Of a DNA stretch of 64,000 bases, positions 15,897 to 25,521 are shown piece by piece. A model generated the notes under the pieces. The model made no database searches and was not told the DNA's origin. It saw nothing but the letters and a program-made list of their open reading frames with translations. Origin of the DNA: Halonotius pteroides (lineage in GTDB: Archaea > Halobacteriota > Halobacteria > Halobacteriales > Haloferacaceae). The translations under genes and the position numbers were made by a program. The stretch's first letter is position 1, and every line of letters starts with the position of its first letter. Location: the NCBI RefSeq assembly GCF_003605635.1, contig NZ_QMDW01000002.1:1-64000 (forward strand), read 5' to 3'.

Positions 15897-17447
15897 ATGG
15901 GTTCAGGCTACACCGTTGGGATCGATCTGGGGACGACACGCAGCGCGGTCGCCTACGTCGCCGGCGGCGATCCGGAGGTGATCACGACCGGCAACAGCGG
16001 CGAATCGGTCATCCCCTCGGTGGTGCAGTTCACCGAGGACGGCGAGGTCAACGTCGGCCAGACGGCCGCCAATCTCGCCGTCCAACACCCAGAACGGACG
16101 GTCACCGAGATCAAACGCGAGATGGGAAGCGAGGCACCGATCTCGGTTGCCGGCGAGGAGTACCTCCCCGAACAGATTTCCAGCCTGATTCTCGAACACA
16201 TCATCGATGAGGCCGAGGGAAGCATCGGCCGCGACGTTGCGGGCGCGGTGATCACGGTGCCAGCGTACTTCGACGATCCGAAACGCACCGCGACCGAGAC
16301 CGCCGGCGAGATCGCCGGGCTCAACGTCGAACGTCTGCTGCCGGAACCAAGTGCGGCCTGTCTCGCCTACGGCCTTCACGAGTCGAAACTCGGCTCCGGC
16401 GAGGCCGAACTCGCCTTCGTCTACGACCTCGGCGGCGGCACCTTCGATGCGACGCTCGTCGAGATCGATTACGAGATCAACAGCGTCGAAACCCTGCATA
16501 CCGCCGGCGACAACGAGCTTGGCGGGGGTGACTGGACCGAGCGGATCTGTGAGTGGGTGATCGAACAGATCCACGCCGACACCGGGGTCGACATCGCGGA
16601 CAACCCCGAACAGGTAGCGCGGATCCGCCAGGAAGCCAAAAGCGCGAAACACCGGCTGTCGGATCTCCCCTCGACGGATGTGAGCGTCCCCTTCGTCGTT
16701 CCCGAACAGTCCTACACGTTTGCGGAGACGCTGCGCCGCGAGCAGTTCGAGGAGCTCACCGCCGATCTCGCCGCCGCGACAACCGAGCCGCTGGACGACC
16801 TCTTTTCGCGGGCCGACTACGCGCCCGAAGACGTCGACAAGGTGCTTCTCGTCGGGGGCTCGGTTCGGATGCCTCACATCCAGGAGCTTGTCGGCGACTA
16901 CTTCGGCCAGGAGGCCTCAAATGAGATCAACCCCGAGGAGGCCGTCGCTCTCGGTGCGGCGATCCAAGCCGAAATTATCGATGACAGCGGCGCGGACGCC
17001 TCGGCGATGTTGCCCGGCGAGACCGACGACATCGTGTTGATCGATGTGGTACCGCAGTCACTCGGGGTTCGGCTCTCGGATGGGCGTATTGACCACATCA
17101 TCGAACAGGACGAACAGATCCCGACCTCGACACGAAAGGAGAGCTACGGCACCGTCGAGGAGGGCCAGACCTCGGTACAGATCCGCGTCTATCAGGGCGA
17201 CGGCGACACAGCGGCGGAAACCACCAAGATCGGCACCGCCGTCCTGCGGGACATCCCGCCGCGACCGCCGGGTGAGCCATCGCTGGCCGTCGAGTTTCGG
17301 ATCACAACCGACGGCCAACTTGCGGTGACCGGCGAGGATCTCAAAACCGGCAAGCAGGTTGAAACCGCGATCGAATCGGCGCTCAGACACTCCCCCGAGG
17401 AGATCGACGACCTTGGCGAGGAGCTGCCGGCACTGCGTGAGCCCTAA
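15897..17447 (+). CDS. Hsp70 family protein lacking the C-terminal lid
   Basis: A 516-residue Hsp70. The nucleotide-binding domain shows GIDLGTTRSAVAYV (residues 6-19), VITVPAYFDDPKRTAT, the phosphate loop VYDLGGGTFDATLVEID (about 177-193) and LLVGGSVRMPHIQELV. A short beta substrate-binding domain follows (PQSLGVRLSDGRIDHII to about residue 490). The alpha-helical lid of DnaK (about 100 residues) is missing; DnaK is about 630 residues. The next gene begins on the base after the stop and encodes a J-domain protein, so this is a dedicated pair distinct from a grpE-dnaK-dnaJ operon. Confidence 0.9.
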   Translation: MGSGYTVGIDLGTTRSAVAYVAGGDPEVITTGNSGESVIPSVVQFTEDGEVNVGQTAANLAVQHPERTVTEIKREMGSEAPISVAGEEYLPEQISSLILEHIIDEAEGSIGRDVAGAVITVPAYFDDPKRTATETAGEIAGLNVERLLPEPSAACLAYGLHESKLGSGEAELAFVYDLGGGTFDATLVEIDYEINSVETLHTAGDNELGGGDWTERICEWVIEQIHADTGVDIADNPEQVARIRQEAKSAKHRLSDLPSTDVSVPFVVPEQSYTFAETLRREQFEELTADLAAATTEPLDDLFSRADYAPEDVDKVLLVGGSVRMPHIQELVGDYFGQEASNEINPEEAVALGAAIQAEIIDDSGADASAMLPGETDDIVLIDVVPQSLGVRLSDGRIDHIIEQDEQIPTSTRKESYGTVEEGQTSVQIRVYQGDGDTAAETTKIGTAVLRDIPPRPPGEPSLAVEFRITTDGQLAVTGEDLKTGKQVETAIESALRHSPEEIDDLGEELPALREP

Positions 17448-18560
17448 ATGCCCGATAGCTACGGAGGAACGCCGTCGGCCGACTCCTACTACGAGCGACT
17501 CGGCGTCGGCTCCGATGCCAACAAGGAGACGGTCGAGCGAGCAAGTAAATTCGCTAAGCGCTCGATTCACCCCGATAACAACGATAGCGAGCGGGCGACC
17601 GCCGAACGCGAGTTCGACCGGGTGACCGATGCCGCCGACGCCCTGACCGACAGCGAGTCGCGGGCCGCCTACGACACGTTCATCAGCGATCAAGGGCCGG
17701 CCGCCGGCACTGATCGCTATGAGGAGTGGGACGCGGCCGGCCGACCAAAATCGCCGACAGCGTGGCTCTCTGAGCCGCGATCGGGCGGGTCGTCGTCGAC
17801 AACGAGTGGGTCGACAGCGCGCACCGCAACCACAAGCGCGTCGACAGAGGACACGTCTTCGCGCACACGCACGAACACAAGCCAGCAGCCGAACACGGAT
17901 CGCCGACCAAACGGCCGCCGACAACCAACCGAACAGACAGCAGCGTCGACAGCGACCACCGAAACAGCCGGGACGACGGCGAACGGCAACACCACCACGG
18001 CCGCAAGCACCGCAGAGACAGAAACGGGGGAAACAGCCGAGAAAACGTCACCGACGCCGACCGGGCGGCCAAACGCCAAGCGCGCGCCGGAAAGCGTACT
18101 GAGTGAGGATCCAGAGAACCTCTACAGCAAGTACGTGCTTGACTCCGATGCGGCGTGGGGGCCAGACGATGCCGAAGCGGGGCGGGGTGGAGGCGATAGC
18201 GGCACCGCAGACGTAGCACCTTCTGTGGCGGGGGCTATTGTATCGCAGTTTGTTTCGGCGGAGGTCGCCGCCGATATCGATCGGATCGCCGCTGTCCCAA
18301 AACCATGGTGGCTCCGTGGAGGCCTCGCCGTCGTCCTGTTGGCTCTCGCAGTGCTAGTCGGCCCGATCGCCGAACGCGTCGCGTTGCTCCCGTTTGTCGC
18401 GCTGCCGCGGATCGGGCTGTGGCTGTATCCGACGCTTGTAGCCGCGGTGACACTCGTCCCGAAGCTGGTTCCACTCGAAACGTCGGTTGGCTGGCTGGCG
18501 GCCTACGCCGGGCTGTCGATCAGCTATCTCCTGGTTGGTCGGTGGCTCCGGCTGTCATGA
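17448..18560 (+). CDS. Membrane-anchored J-domain protein
   Basis: A 370-residue protein with an N-terminal J domain (about residues 12-70: SYYERLGVGSDANKETVERA, the HPD motif in SIHPDNND, AYDTFISD). A 140-residue low-complexity linker rich in Thr, Ser, Ala and Glu follows. Three or more hydrophobic segments fill the last ~85 residues (PWWLRGGLAVVLLALAVLVG; VALLPFVALPRIGLWLYP; VGWLAAYAGLSISYLLVG). The J domain should stimulate the adjoining Hsp70 ATPase and tether it at the membrane. The stop-start junction is TAAATG with no gap. Confidence 0.87.
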   Translation: MPDSYGGTPSADSYYERLGVGSDANKETVERASKFAKRSIHPDNNDSERATAEREFDRVTDAADALTDSESRAAYDTFISDQGPAAGTDRYEEWDAAGRPKSPTAWLSEPRSGGSSSTTSGSTARTATTSASTEDTSSRTRTNTSQQPNTDRRPNGRRQPTEQTAASTATTETAGTTANGNTTTAASTAETETGETAEKTSPTPTGRPNAKRAPESVLSEDPENLYSKYVLDSDAAWGPDDAEAGRGGGDSGTADVAPSVAGAIVSQFVSAEVAADIDRIAAVPKPWWLRGGLAVVLLALAVLVGPIAERVALLPFVALPRIGLWLYPTLVAAVTLVPKLVPLETSVGWLAAYAGLSISYLLVGRWLRLS

Positions 18561-18627
18561 CAGGCGAGGGGCTGTCGATCCTGTCCGGGTCGGTAGTGTT
18601 TAGCCCGTTGAACAACAACCTGTAGGT

Positions 18628-19497
18628 ATGCAATGGAAGACAGATTGGGGACTCCGTGGACGAATGGTGTTCACGATGTTCTTGCTATTCGCCCTCTACA
18701 TTGTGTTTATCGGCGTGCTGGCACAGGTCGGTGTCGGCCTTCTGGGGATCGTTGTCGTGATGGGGCTGTTCTCGATCGGCCAGCTCTTCTTCAGCGACAA
18801 GATGGCCCTCTACAGCATGGGCGCCCACGTTGTCGACGAAAACGAGGCACCTGAGCTCCACCGCACGACCGAGCGGCTGGCCCAGCAGGCCGATCTGCCG
18901 AAGCCGCAGATCGCGGTTGCCGACACTCGCGTGCCAAATGCGTTTGCGACAGGTCGCAACCAACAAAACGCGACCGTCGCGGTCACCCAAGGCCTGTTGA
19001 ACACGCTGAATCAAGAGGAGCTTGAGGGTGTCATCGCCCACGAGCTCGCCCACGTCAAAAACCGCGATGTGATGGTGATGACGATCGCCTCGTTCCTCTC
19101 GACGCTGGCGTTTATCGTCGTCCGCTGGGGCTGGCTGTTCAGCGGTGACGGAGAGAATCAGGCCCCGGTGTACGTGGCGATCATCGCCTCGCTGCTCGTG
19201 TGGGTCGTGTCGTTCTTCCTGATCCGCGCGCTGAGCCGCTACCGCGAGTACGCGGCCGACCGTGGGGCGGCATCGATCACGGGCAACCCCTCGGCGTTGG
19301 CCTCCGCGCTGATGAGCATCGACGGCCGGATGGATCGGGTGCCGGACGATGATCTCCGCGATCAAGCCGAGATGAACGCCTTCTTTATTATCCCGATCCG
19401 CTCGGGCTTTATCGGCAAACTCGCCAGCAGCCACCCGCCGACCGAAGAACGGATCGAGAAGCTCCGCGAGCTGGAGCGCGAGCAGGAAACGGCCTGA
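18628..19497 (+). CDS. htpX: HtpX-family membrane zinc metalloprotease
   Basis: A 289-residue M48 protease. Two N-terminal TM spans (about residues 10-50) precede the zinc motif VIAHELAHVKNRD (HEXXH, about residue 131). Two further spans follow, then the third ligand region SRYREYAADRGAA (E near 208). The C-terminus SSHPPTEERIEKLREL is typical of HtpX. It degrades damaged membrane proteins. It sits 67 bp after the J-protein gene and upstream of pspAB, the usual haloarchaeal htpX-pspAB neighbourhood. Confidence 0.94.
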   Translation: MQWKTDWGLRGRMVFTMFLLFALYIVFIGVLAQVGVGLLGIVVVMGLFSIGQLFFSDKMALYSMGAHVVDENEAPELHRTTERLAQQADLPKPQIAVADTRVPNAFATGRNQQNATVAVTQGLLNTLNQEELEGVIAHELAHVKNRDVMVMTIASFLSTLAFIVVRWGWLFSGDGENQAPVYVAIIASLLVWVVSFFLIRALSRYREYAADRGAASITGNPSALASALMSIDGRMDRVPDDDLRDQAEMNAFFIIPIRSGFIGKLASSHPPTEERIEKLRELEREQETA

Positions 19498-19544
19498 TTT
19501 AAGCCACGGTAACTGGTTTGTGTGAGTCCGGTGATCGGTTCCGG

Positions 19545-19940
19545 ATGACCGAGTGGTCATCGTGGATTCAAACGCACCCGCTGCAGACTGCTGGGCTTAG
19601 GCTCATCGCCGGTACCGCTGGACTCTGTGGGCTTGCTGTACTGTTGACACCGATCTTCATGATCGCGTCGGCGAACCCGGTGTTCGGGCTGCTCGCCGTG
19701 AGCGTCGTGGCGATAGCTGGCTACGCCAGCGTCCGGCACCGTTACGATGGTACCGCAGCGGCACAATCACCCGATCCGGTGACCAAGCTGGAGCATCAGT
19801 ACGTCAACAGCGACATCACCGAGACAGAGTTTGAACGCCGCCTCAACACGCTTCTTGAAACCGATGCCGCTGTCGGTCAGCTAGCAGCAAACGACACAAC
19901 CGAGGGACAACAGACCGAATACGAGGTCGACACCACATAG
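19545..19940 (+). CDS. Small membrane protein with SHOCT-like tail
   Basis: A 131-residue protein with two TM segments (about residues 16-40 and 43-62). A C-terminal cytoplasmic part has KLEHQYVNSDITETEFERRLNTLL (about 83-105), which fits the SHOCT/short C-terminal domain pattern (YxxGxITxxEFExxL). SHOCT domains are often oligomerisation tags. I chose the ATG at 19545; a TTG in frame lies 27 bp upstream. It stands between htpX and pspAB, so it may belong to the envelope-stress group. Confidence 0.72.
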   Translation: MTEWSSWIQTHPLQTAGLRLIAGTAGLCGLAVLLTPIFMIASANPVFGLLAVSVVAIAGYASVRHRYDGTAAAQSPDPVTKLEHQYVNSDITETEFERRLNTLLETDAAVGQLAANDTTEGQQTEYEVDTT

Positions 19941-19992
19941 TCAGCACGACGGCGACGACGACCCTTTTAGGAGCGGCCACCAACAGCTAGAT

Positions 19993-20601
19993 ATGGGTTT
20001 GATGGATACCGTTCGGTCGATCTTTGGCGTTTCCGCCGAAGCTGATGCAACCCGTGCTGCCGACCCCGAGGATCTCTTCGGGATGTCAACAGCCTACATC
20101 ACAATGGAGGCTGACCTTGGCTACGAAAACGCCGGCAAGGCTGCCCTTTGCTTTTCATCGGTCGATAGCACGGATTTCAGCGACACGGTCGATGAGGTCA
20201 AATCGATTCTGGAGGCCGGCGAGTCCGACACGGGAACGACGTTTGACACCCACAGCGACGATCACGGCTACAGCTGGGTCGTTCTCAACGACACCGACCC
20301 CGAGGATCTGCTGACGACGATCCACTTTGCGGCCGATACGTTCATCGAACAGGGGTACGGCTCACGGCTCCTGGCAGCCGTCTTCGCCTTCGATACAACC
20401 GGCACCGACCACGCCTATTGGATCTACTCGTTCCGCCGTGGGGCGTACTACCCCTTTGTGCCCGAGGGCGACCACGAACGAGACAGCCAAGCCGAATTCA
20501 AGCTGCAGTCGGTGCTGGACGGCGAACTCGACATCGAAGGCGACGAGAGCTATTGGTATCCGTTGTGGCCTGACCGCCCCGGCGGCTATCCGTGGCAATA
20601 G
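19993..20601 (+). CDS. pspAB: PspA-associated protein PspAB
   Basis: A 202-residue acidic soluble protein resembling the haloarchaeal PspAB family. Typical parts are the start MGLMDTVRSIFGVSAE, the block FGMSTAYITMEADLGYENAGKAALCFSS split over residues 30-57, and the end YWYPLWPDRPGGYPWQ. The name comes from linkage to htpX and the Psp stress response in actinobacteria and archaea; the biochemical role is unknown. A CCCTTTTAG box about 28 nt before the ATG suggests a leaderless mRNA with its own promoter. Confidence 0.8.
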   Translation: MGLMDTVRSIFGVSAEADATRAADPEDLFGMSTAYITMEADLGYENAGKAALCFSSVDSTDFSDTVDEVKSILEAGESDTGTTFDTHSDDHGYSWVVLNDTDPEDLLTTIHFAADTFIEQGYGSRLLAAVFAFDTTGTDHAYWIYSFRRGAYYPFVPEGDHERDSQAEFKLQSVLDGELDIEGDESYWYPLWPDRPGGYPWQ

Positions 20602-20716
20602 TGATGTCGGCGTAGTCGGCCACGCTATTGTTGTTGCCGCCGAAAGGTGTCGAATTACCGGCTGATAGTGGTGCTTTGTCTGGCTCGTTTTACTTTCACT
20701 GTGCTGTTAACAAGGC

Positions 20717-20725
20717 TTTATATGC
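20717..20725 (+). promoter_or_regulatory. TATA box of radA
   Basis: CTTTATATG lies about 28 nt before the radA ATG in an AT-richer gap and predicts an essentially leaderless mRNA. I see no other gene in 20602-20749. Confidence 0.6.
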
Positions 20726-20749
20726 GAAAGCGAGCAACGTCAGGGTACA

Positions 20750-21781
20750 ATGGCCGAGGATGAACTCGAAGCGCTGCCCGGTGTCGGACCGGCAACCGCG
20801 GACAAACTCGTCGACGCAGGGTACGACAACTACCAGAGCATCGCCGTCGCCTCCCCGGGCGAGCTCTCGAACCAAGCTGATATCGGTGACAGCACAGCCA
20901 GCGATATCATCAACGCCGCCCGCGATGCCGCCGATGTCGGCGGCTTTGAGACCGGCGAGATGATCCTCGAACGCCGCCAGGAGATCGGCAAGCTCTCCTG
21001 GCAGATCGATGAGGTCGACGACCTCCTCGGTGGCGGGATGGAAACCCAGTCGATCACCGAGGTCTACGGTGAGTTCGGCGCGGGCAAATCCCAGGTCACC
21101 CACCAGATGGCCGTCAACGTCCAACTGCCACCCGAACAGGGCGGTCTCCGTGGCTCGGCGATCTTCGTCGACACCGAGGACACGTTCCGTCCCGAGCGGA
21201 TCGACGACATGGTGCGCGGCCTCGACGATGAGATCCTCCAGGCGACGCTTGACGACCGCGAGATGGAGGGCTCGATCGACGACGAGGAGACGATGGAAGC
21301 CCTCGTCGCCGACTTCCTTGATCGGATCCACGTCGCCAAGGCGTTCAACTCCGACCACCAGATCCTGCTGGCCGAGAAAGCCAAGGAGCTCGCCGGCGAA
21401 CACGAGGACAGCGAGTGGCCCGTCCGGATGGTCTGTGTCGACTCCCTAACAGCGCATTTCCGGGCGGAGTACGTCGGCCGCGGCGAGCTCGCCGAACGCC
21501 AACAGAAGCTGAACAAACATCTTCACGACCTGATGCGGATCGGCGATCTCTATAACACCTCAATTCTCGTCACCAACCAGGTCGCCTCCAACCCCGATTC
21601 CTACTTCGGCGATCCAACCCAACCGATCGGCGGCAACATTCTTGGCCACACCTCGACGTTCCGGATCTACCTCCGCAAATCAAAGGGTGACAAGCGGATC
21701 GTCCGGCTGGTCGACGCGCCGAATCTCGCTGACGGTGAAGGCGTAATGCGCGTTCAGAACGAGGGGTTGAAACCGGAGTAA
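20750..21781 (+). CDS. radA: DNA repair and recombination protein RadA
   Basis: A 343-residue archaeal RecA/Rad51 recombinase that forms filaments on single-stranded DNA for strand exchange. The N-terminal helix-hairpin-helix domain [22 protein letters not shown] (residues 7-28 region), Walker [10 protein letters not shown] (about 105-113), Walker B region [20 protein letters not shown] and the C-terminal core [21 protein letters not shown] part are all in place. It is followed by a T6 run. No intein is present at Walker A. Confidence 0.97.
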   Translation: MAEDELEALPGVGPATADKLVDAGYDNYQSIAVASPGELSNQADIGDSTASDIINAARDAADVGGFETGEMILERRQEIGKLSWQIDEVDDLLGGGMETQSITEVYGEFGAGKSQVTHQMAVNVQLPPEQGGLRGSAIFVDTEDTFRPERIDDMVRGLDDEILQATLDDREMEGSIDDEETMEALVADFLDRIHVAKAFNSDHQILLAEKAKELAGEHEDSEWPVRMVCVDSLTAHFRAEYVGRGELAERQQKLNKHLHDLMRIGDLYNTSILVTNQVASNPDSYFGDPTQPIGGNILGHTSTFRIYLRKSKGDKRIVRLVDAPNLADGEGVMRVQNEGLKPE

Positions 21782-21834
21782 GGTCGGCGGGAAACTCGTC
21801 GTCGGCATCAATCGCCTACGTGATCGCTATCGTG

Positions 21835-21840
21835 TTTTTT
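21835..21840 (+). terminator. Oligo-T terminator downstream of radA
   Basis: A T6 run 54 bp after the radA stop, with no gene between, fits the U-rich termination signal used by archaeal RNA polymerase. Confidence 0.5.
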
Positions 21841-22017
21841 ATCAGTTGCTCGTCACCCCGGACAGAGACAACGCTGATCGACGCCCACCCGTGGCGGTGT
21901 CGCGTGCCCAGAGAGCCGGAGGAGAGATGATCTCCAGCTGAAACAATCGTCGCTGTCAGGTCAACATTCGTTTCATTCCACGGCAAAAATTGTATCTCCC
22001 ACCGACCGTCCGAGACC

Positions 22018-22106
22018 TTATATGCATATTATTTGATCCAATATTTGACGCTCGTATATAATTTAGGTGTTATATTCCGAATTGTCAACGGATACCATTA
22101 TATATG
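22018..22106 (+). promoter_or_regulatory. Multiple TATA-like boxes upstream of amt
   Basis: The gene-free stretch 21782-22213 is AT-rich in its second half and holds several TATA-like elements: TTATATGCATATT at 22018, GTATATAATTT near 22054, and ATTATATATGT near 22097. The last one predicts a start near 22130 and a leader of about 80 nt. GTGATCAC at 22153-22160 is an 8-bp palindrome inside that leader. The array suggests several promoters or closely spaced regulator sites, which is plausible for a nitrogen-responsive gene. Confidence 0.45.
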
Positions 22107-22169
22107 TCCGCTCCATGAGCTACAACCGTGACTCAGAGCACAAACACGCGGCGTGATCACAAAATAATC

Positions 22170-22217
22170 ATGGATCGTAAACCAAGCACACACGGTTCAA
22201 CGGAGCAACAACTATGA
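22170..22217 (+). CDS. Candidate upstream mini-ORF of amt (15 aa)
   Basis: ATG at 22170 opens a 15-codon frame encoding [15 protein letters not shown]. Its TGA overlaps the amt start as ATGA. A GGAG element at 22202-22205 inside it could serve the amt start. No TATA box is placed for leaderless translation of this ORF. Translation is unproven. Confidence 0.3.
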   Translation: MDRKPSTHGSTEQQL

Positions 22218-23941
22218 CAACAGTAGAAGCGGTTGCCGCATCGGTCAATCAGACGTGGATCCTGACAGTATCGTTCCTGATCTTCTTTATGCACGCGGGC
22301 TTCGCCATGCTCGAAGCAGGGCAGGTTCGCTCGAAGAACGTCGCCAACCAACTCACGAAGAACATGCTGACGTGGGCGATCGGGGTCAGCGTGTTCTTCC
22401 TGATCGGTACCGGATTTAGCAGCCTGATGAGCGGCGGTGGCTTCGCGCCGGCTGCCGGGAACGCCAGTGGTTCCCTCGGATACGTTGGCTGGTTCTACGG
22501 GGCCGTCTTCGCAATGACCGCCGCGACAATCGTCTCAGGGGCCGTTGCCGGGCGCGCAAAACTCCGCGCGTACGTCACCTACACCTTCCTGCTGGCTGCG
22601 GTGATCTACCCGATGGTTCTTGCAATGACGTGGGGAGCCGGTGAGGCAGGAACCATTACCGAGGTGCTCGGCTTTGCCCCGTTCGCTGATTTCGCCGGTG
22701 GTGTGATTGTTCACGGCATGGGTGGGGTCGCCGGCCTCACCGCGGCGGCGATCCTCGGTCCGCGGATGGATCGCTACGGCGAGAACGGCTCAGTCAACGT
22801 CATCCCGGGTCACTCGATGACGTTTGCCGTCCTCGGGACGCTGCTGTTGTGTTTCGGCTGGTACGGGTTCAATGTCGGCACCGGTGCTGCAACCGCACAA
22901 GGAACCGGCCCCGGTTCGCTGAGTCTGATTACACTAACCACGACGATGGCCATGGCCTTCGGTGCCATCGGCGCGGCCGGCGTCGCCTACATCAGATCCG
23001 GTAAGGTGGATACGCTGTACACCGCCAACGGGATGCTCGCCGGGCTGGCCGGCATCACCGCGATTCCGAACACGACCACATGGTGGGGTGCCATCCTCGT
23101 CGGCATCCTCGCCGGTGCACAGCTGCCGCTGGTCTTCGAGTTCGTCTCGGAGAAGCTCAAGATCGACGATGTCTGTGCGGTCTTCCCCGTCCACGGCAGT
23201 GCTGGCATCCTCGGCGCGCTACTGATGCCGTTCGTTGCCGTGCCAGGCGTAGTGGACGATGTCGTCGGGCAGTTCATCGCCCAGGTCGTCGGCGTCGTCA
23301 TCATCTGTGGGTGGACGCTCACCGCGACCGCGATCATCTGGTACGCGTTCAAGGCGATGGGTGAGGCACGCGTCACCCCCGACCACGAGCAGGACGGCCT
23401 CGATATCGCCGAACACGGCGTCGAGACCTACCCCGAGTTCGGTGGCGACCGCGTTGCCACCGATGGCTTCGGCCCAACCGACGACGACGAGATCCGCACC
23501 GACGGTGGGAGCGAACGCGAAGAGATCCGCACTGACGGCGGTGTCGACCGCGAACGGTCGGCTGCTGACCACGAACTCCGTACCGATGGCGGCGACCCGG
23601 ATCTGAAGATGGTCTTTTCGGTCATCCGTCCGGAGAAACTCGGTGATGTAAAGAAGGCTCTCGCCGAGGTTGGCGCGCCGTCGCTGACCGTCACAAACGT
23701 CTCCGGGCGCGGCAGCCAGCCCGCAAAGAAGGGCAGTTGGCGCGGCGAGGAGTACACCGTTGATCTCCACCAGAAGGTCAAAATCGAATGTGTGGTTGCG
23801 GATGTCGACGCCGACGAGGTGGCCACCGCGATCAAGGAGGCAGCCAACACCGGCGAGCCGGGCGATGGTAAGATCTTCATTCTCGACGTCGAGGACGCGA
23901 TTCAGGTTCGAACCGGCAAGGAGGGCACCGACGCGGTCTGA
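22214..23941 (+). CDS. amt: Ammonium transporter fused to a PII signalling domain
   Basis: A 575-residue fusion. Residues 1 to about 405 are an Amt/Mep/Rh channel with 11 expected TM segments, including [36 protein letters not shown] (conserved His of the pore) and [17 protein letters not shown]. An acidic linker with three IRTDGG/LRTDGG repeats follows (about 425-458). The last ~110 residues form a GlnB/GlnK domain: [19 protein letters not shown], a T-loop region NVSGRGSQP...WRGEEYTVD, and [22 protein letters not shown] normally blocks Amt in trans; here it is covalently attached. Confidence 0.93.
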   Translation: MTTVEAVAASVNQTWILTVSFLIFFMHAGFAMLEAGQVRSKNVANQLTKNMLTWAIGVSVFFLIGTGFSSLMSGGGFAPAAGNASGSLGYVGWFYGAVFAMTAATIVSGAVAGRAKLRAYVTYTFLLAAVIYPMVLAMTWGAGEAGTITEVLGFAPFADFAGGVIVHGMGGVAGLTAAAILGPRMDRYGENGSVNVIPGHSMTFAVLGTLLLCFGWYGFNVGTGAATAQGTGPGSLSLITLTTTMAMAFGAIGAAGVAYIRSGKVDTLYTANGMLAGLAGITAIPNTTTWWGAILVGILAGAQLPLVFEFVSEKLKIDDVCAVFPVHGSAGILGALLMPFVAVPGVVDDVVGQFIAQVVGVVIICGWTLTATAIIWYAFKAMGEARVTPDHEQDGLDIAEHGVETYPEFGGDRVATDGFGPTDDDEIRTDGGSEREEIRTDGGVDRERSAADHELRTDGGDPDLKMVFSVIRPEKLGDVKKALAEVGAPSLTVTNVSGRGSQPAKKGSWRGEEYTVDLHQKVKIECVVADVDADEVATAIKEAANTGEPGDGKIFILDVEDAIQVRTGKEGTDAV

Positions 23942-24132
23942 CTGACGATCACCGAGCCACTGTTGCCGTTCCAAGCGAAAGATTTGCACACTTCGACGGC
24001 CACTCAGCCGTCGTCTGACTGTCGCTCTTTTCAGCGATCACAACGCCGCCAGCGGCTGCACCGCTTTGGGGGCCACCGATGGTCGCCTCCCCTGGTCGAT
24101 ACCCACAAGTTCGGGGAACGAAAACGAACTGT

Positions 24133-25470
24133 ATGAACTACGAGCGGTCACGCGAGCTGTACGGCCGAGCCCTCTCAGTGCTGGCCGGCGGTGTCAACTC
24201 CTCGGTGCGAGCAACCAAGCCGTATCCGTTCTTCATCGAGCGCGGGGATGGCGCGCATGTCATCGACGCCGACGGCAACAAGTATCTCGACTATGTGATG
24301 GGGTATGGCCCACTGCTGTACGGCCATGATCTGCCGGAACCGGTCGCCGCGGCGATCCAATCTCACGCCGCCGATGGCCCGATGTACGGCGCGCCAACAG
24401 AGGTTGAGGTCGAGCTTGCCGAGTTCGTCGCCCGCCATGTTCCGAGCGTTGAGATGATGCGATTCGTCAACTCCGGCACCGAGGCAACCGTCTCGGCGGT
24501 GAGGCTCGCCCGCGGCCACACCGGCCGCGACAAGATCGTCGTCATGCAGGGCGGCTACCACGGGGCCCAGGAGTCGACACTCGTCGAGGGCGACGCTGAC
24601 AATCCCCAGCCGTCGACGAAAGGGATTCCCGAGGAGTTCGCGCAACATACCCTCCCGGTGCCGTTCAACGATCCAGCCGCCGCCGAAGCGGTCTTTGCGG
24701 AACACGGCGACGATATCGCGGCCGTTCTCACCGAACCGATTCTTGGCAACATGGGGATCGTCATGCCCGTCGGTGGCTACCACGAGACCCTTCGGGAGCT
24801 CTGTGACGATCACGGGTCGCTGCTCATCTTCGATGAGGTCATCACCGGGTTCCGGGTCGGCGGCCTCCAGTGCGCCCAGGGTAAGTTTGGCGTGACACCG
24901 GACATAACCACGTTCGGCAAGATCGTCGGTGGCGGCTTCCCGGTTGGGGCGATCGGTGGCCGCGCTGAGCTTATCGAGCAGTTCGCACCCTCCGGCGAGG
25001 TGTTCCAGTCGGGAACGTTCTCCGGGCATCCGGTGACGATGGCGGCCGGACTGGCAAATCTCGAGTATGCCGCCGAGAACGATGTCTACGACCACGTCAA
25101 CAGTCTCGGTGAACAGCTCCGTGGTGGCCTCCGAGACATCCTCGCCGACCAAGCACCGGAGTACACCGTTGTCGGCACCGATAGCATGTTCAAGGTGATC
25201 TTTACCCGTGATGGCGCGGCCGACCGGGGGCAACAGTGTGGTGCTGGCTGTCGACAGGATTCGAACTGTCCGCACTACGATCACTGCCCGAAAACCGGCG
25301 CGGACGTTGCCGACGCCGACACCGAGCGGTGGGAACGGCTGTTCTGGCAGTCGATGAAAGATCAGAGGATCTTCCTGACGGCCAACCAGTATGAATCCCA
25401 GTTTATTTCCTATGCTCACACCGAGGCCGACATCGAGGAAACGCTTGCCGCCTACGCCGAGGCCCTGTAG
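24133..25470 (+). CDS. hemL: Glutamate-1-semialdehyde 2,1-aminomutase
   Basis: A 445-residue PLP enzyme converting glutamate-1-semialdehyde to 5-aminolevulinate, the precursor of tetrapyrroles. The N-terminus [21 protein letters not shown], the [20 protein letters not shown] loop, [11 protein letters not shown] and the PLP lysine in [17 protein letters not shown] are present. A cysteine-rich insertion [19 protein letters not shown] near residue 375 has four to five Cys and is not part of the bacterial enzyme. The gene begins a cluster with hemC, cobA and hemD. Confidence 0.94.
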   Translation: MNYERSRELYGRALSVLAGGVNSSVRATKPYPFFIERGDGAHVIDADGNKYLDYVMGYGPLLYGHDLPEPVAAAIQSHAADGPMYGAPTEVEVELAEFVARHVPSVEMMRFVNSGTEATVSAVRLARGHTGRDKIVVMQGGYHGAQESTLVEGDADNPQPSTKGIPEEFAQHTLPVPFNDPAAAEAVFAEHGDDIAAVLTEPILGNMGIVMPVGGYHETLRELCDDHGSLLIFDEVITGFRVGGLQCAQGKFGVTPDITTFGKIVGGGFPVGAIGGRAELIEQFAPSGEVFQSGTFSGHPVTMAAGLANLEYAAENDVYDHVNSLGEQLRGGLRDILADQAPEYTVVGTDSMFKVIFTRDGAADRGQQCGAGCRQDSNCPHYDHCPKTGADVADADTERWERLFWQSMKDQRIFLTANQYESQFISYAHTEADIEETLAAYAEAL

Positions 25471-25521
25471 GTCGCTGCCGGAACTGATGGCCTTTTAGAC
25501 GGTGAGCCCAGAGAAAGCTGT

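Noticed and set aside
21782-22213. tRNA or structured RNA in the long gap before amt
   Set aside because: No cloverleaf or conserved riboswitch blocks found by eye; the stretch is explained by a terminator, several TATA-like boxes and a leader.
24175-25419. A 414-codon minus-strand frame inside hemL
   Set aside because: Shadow of a well-conserved PLP enzyme in high-GC DNA; no family resemblance.
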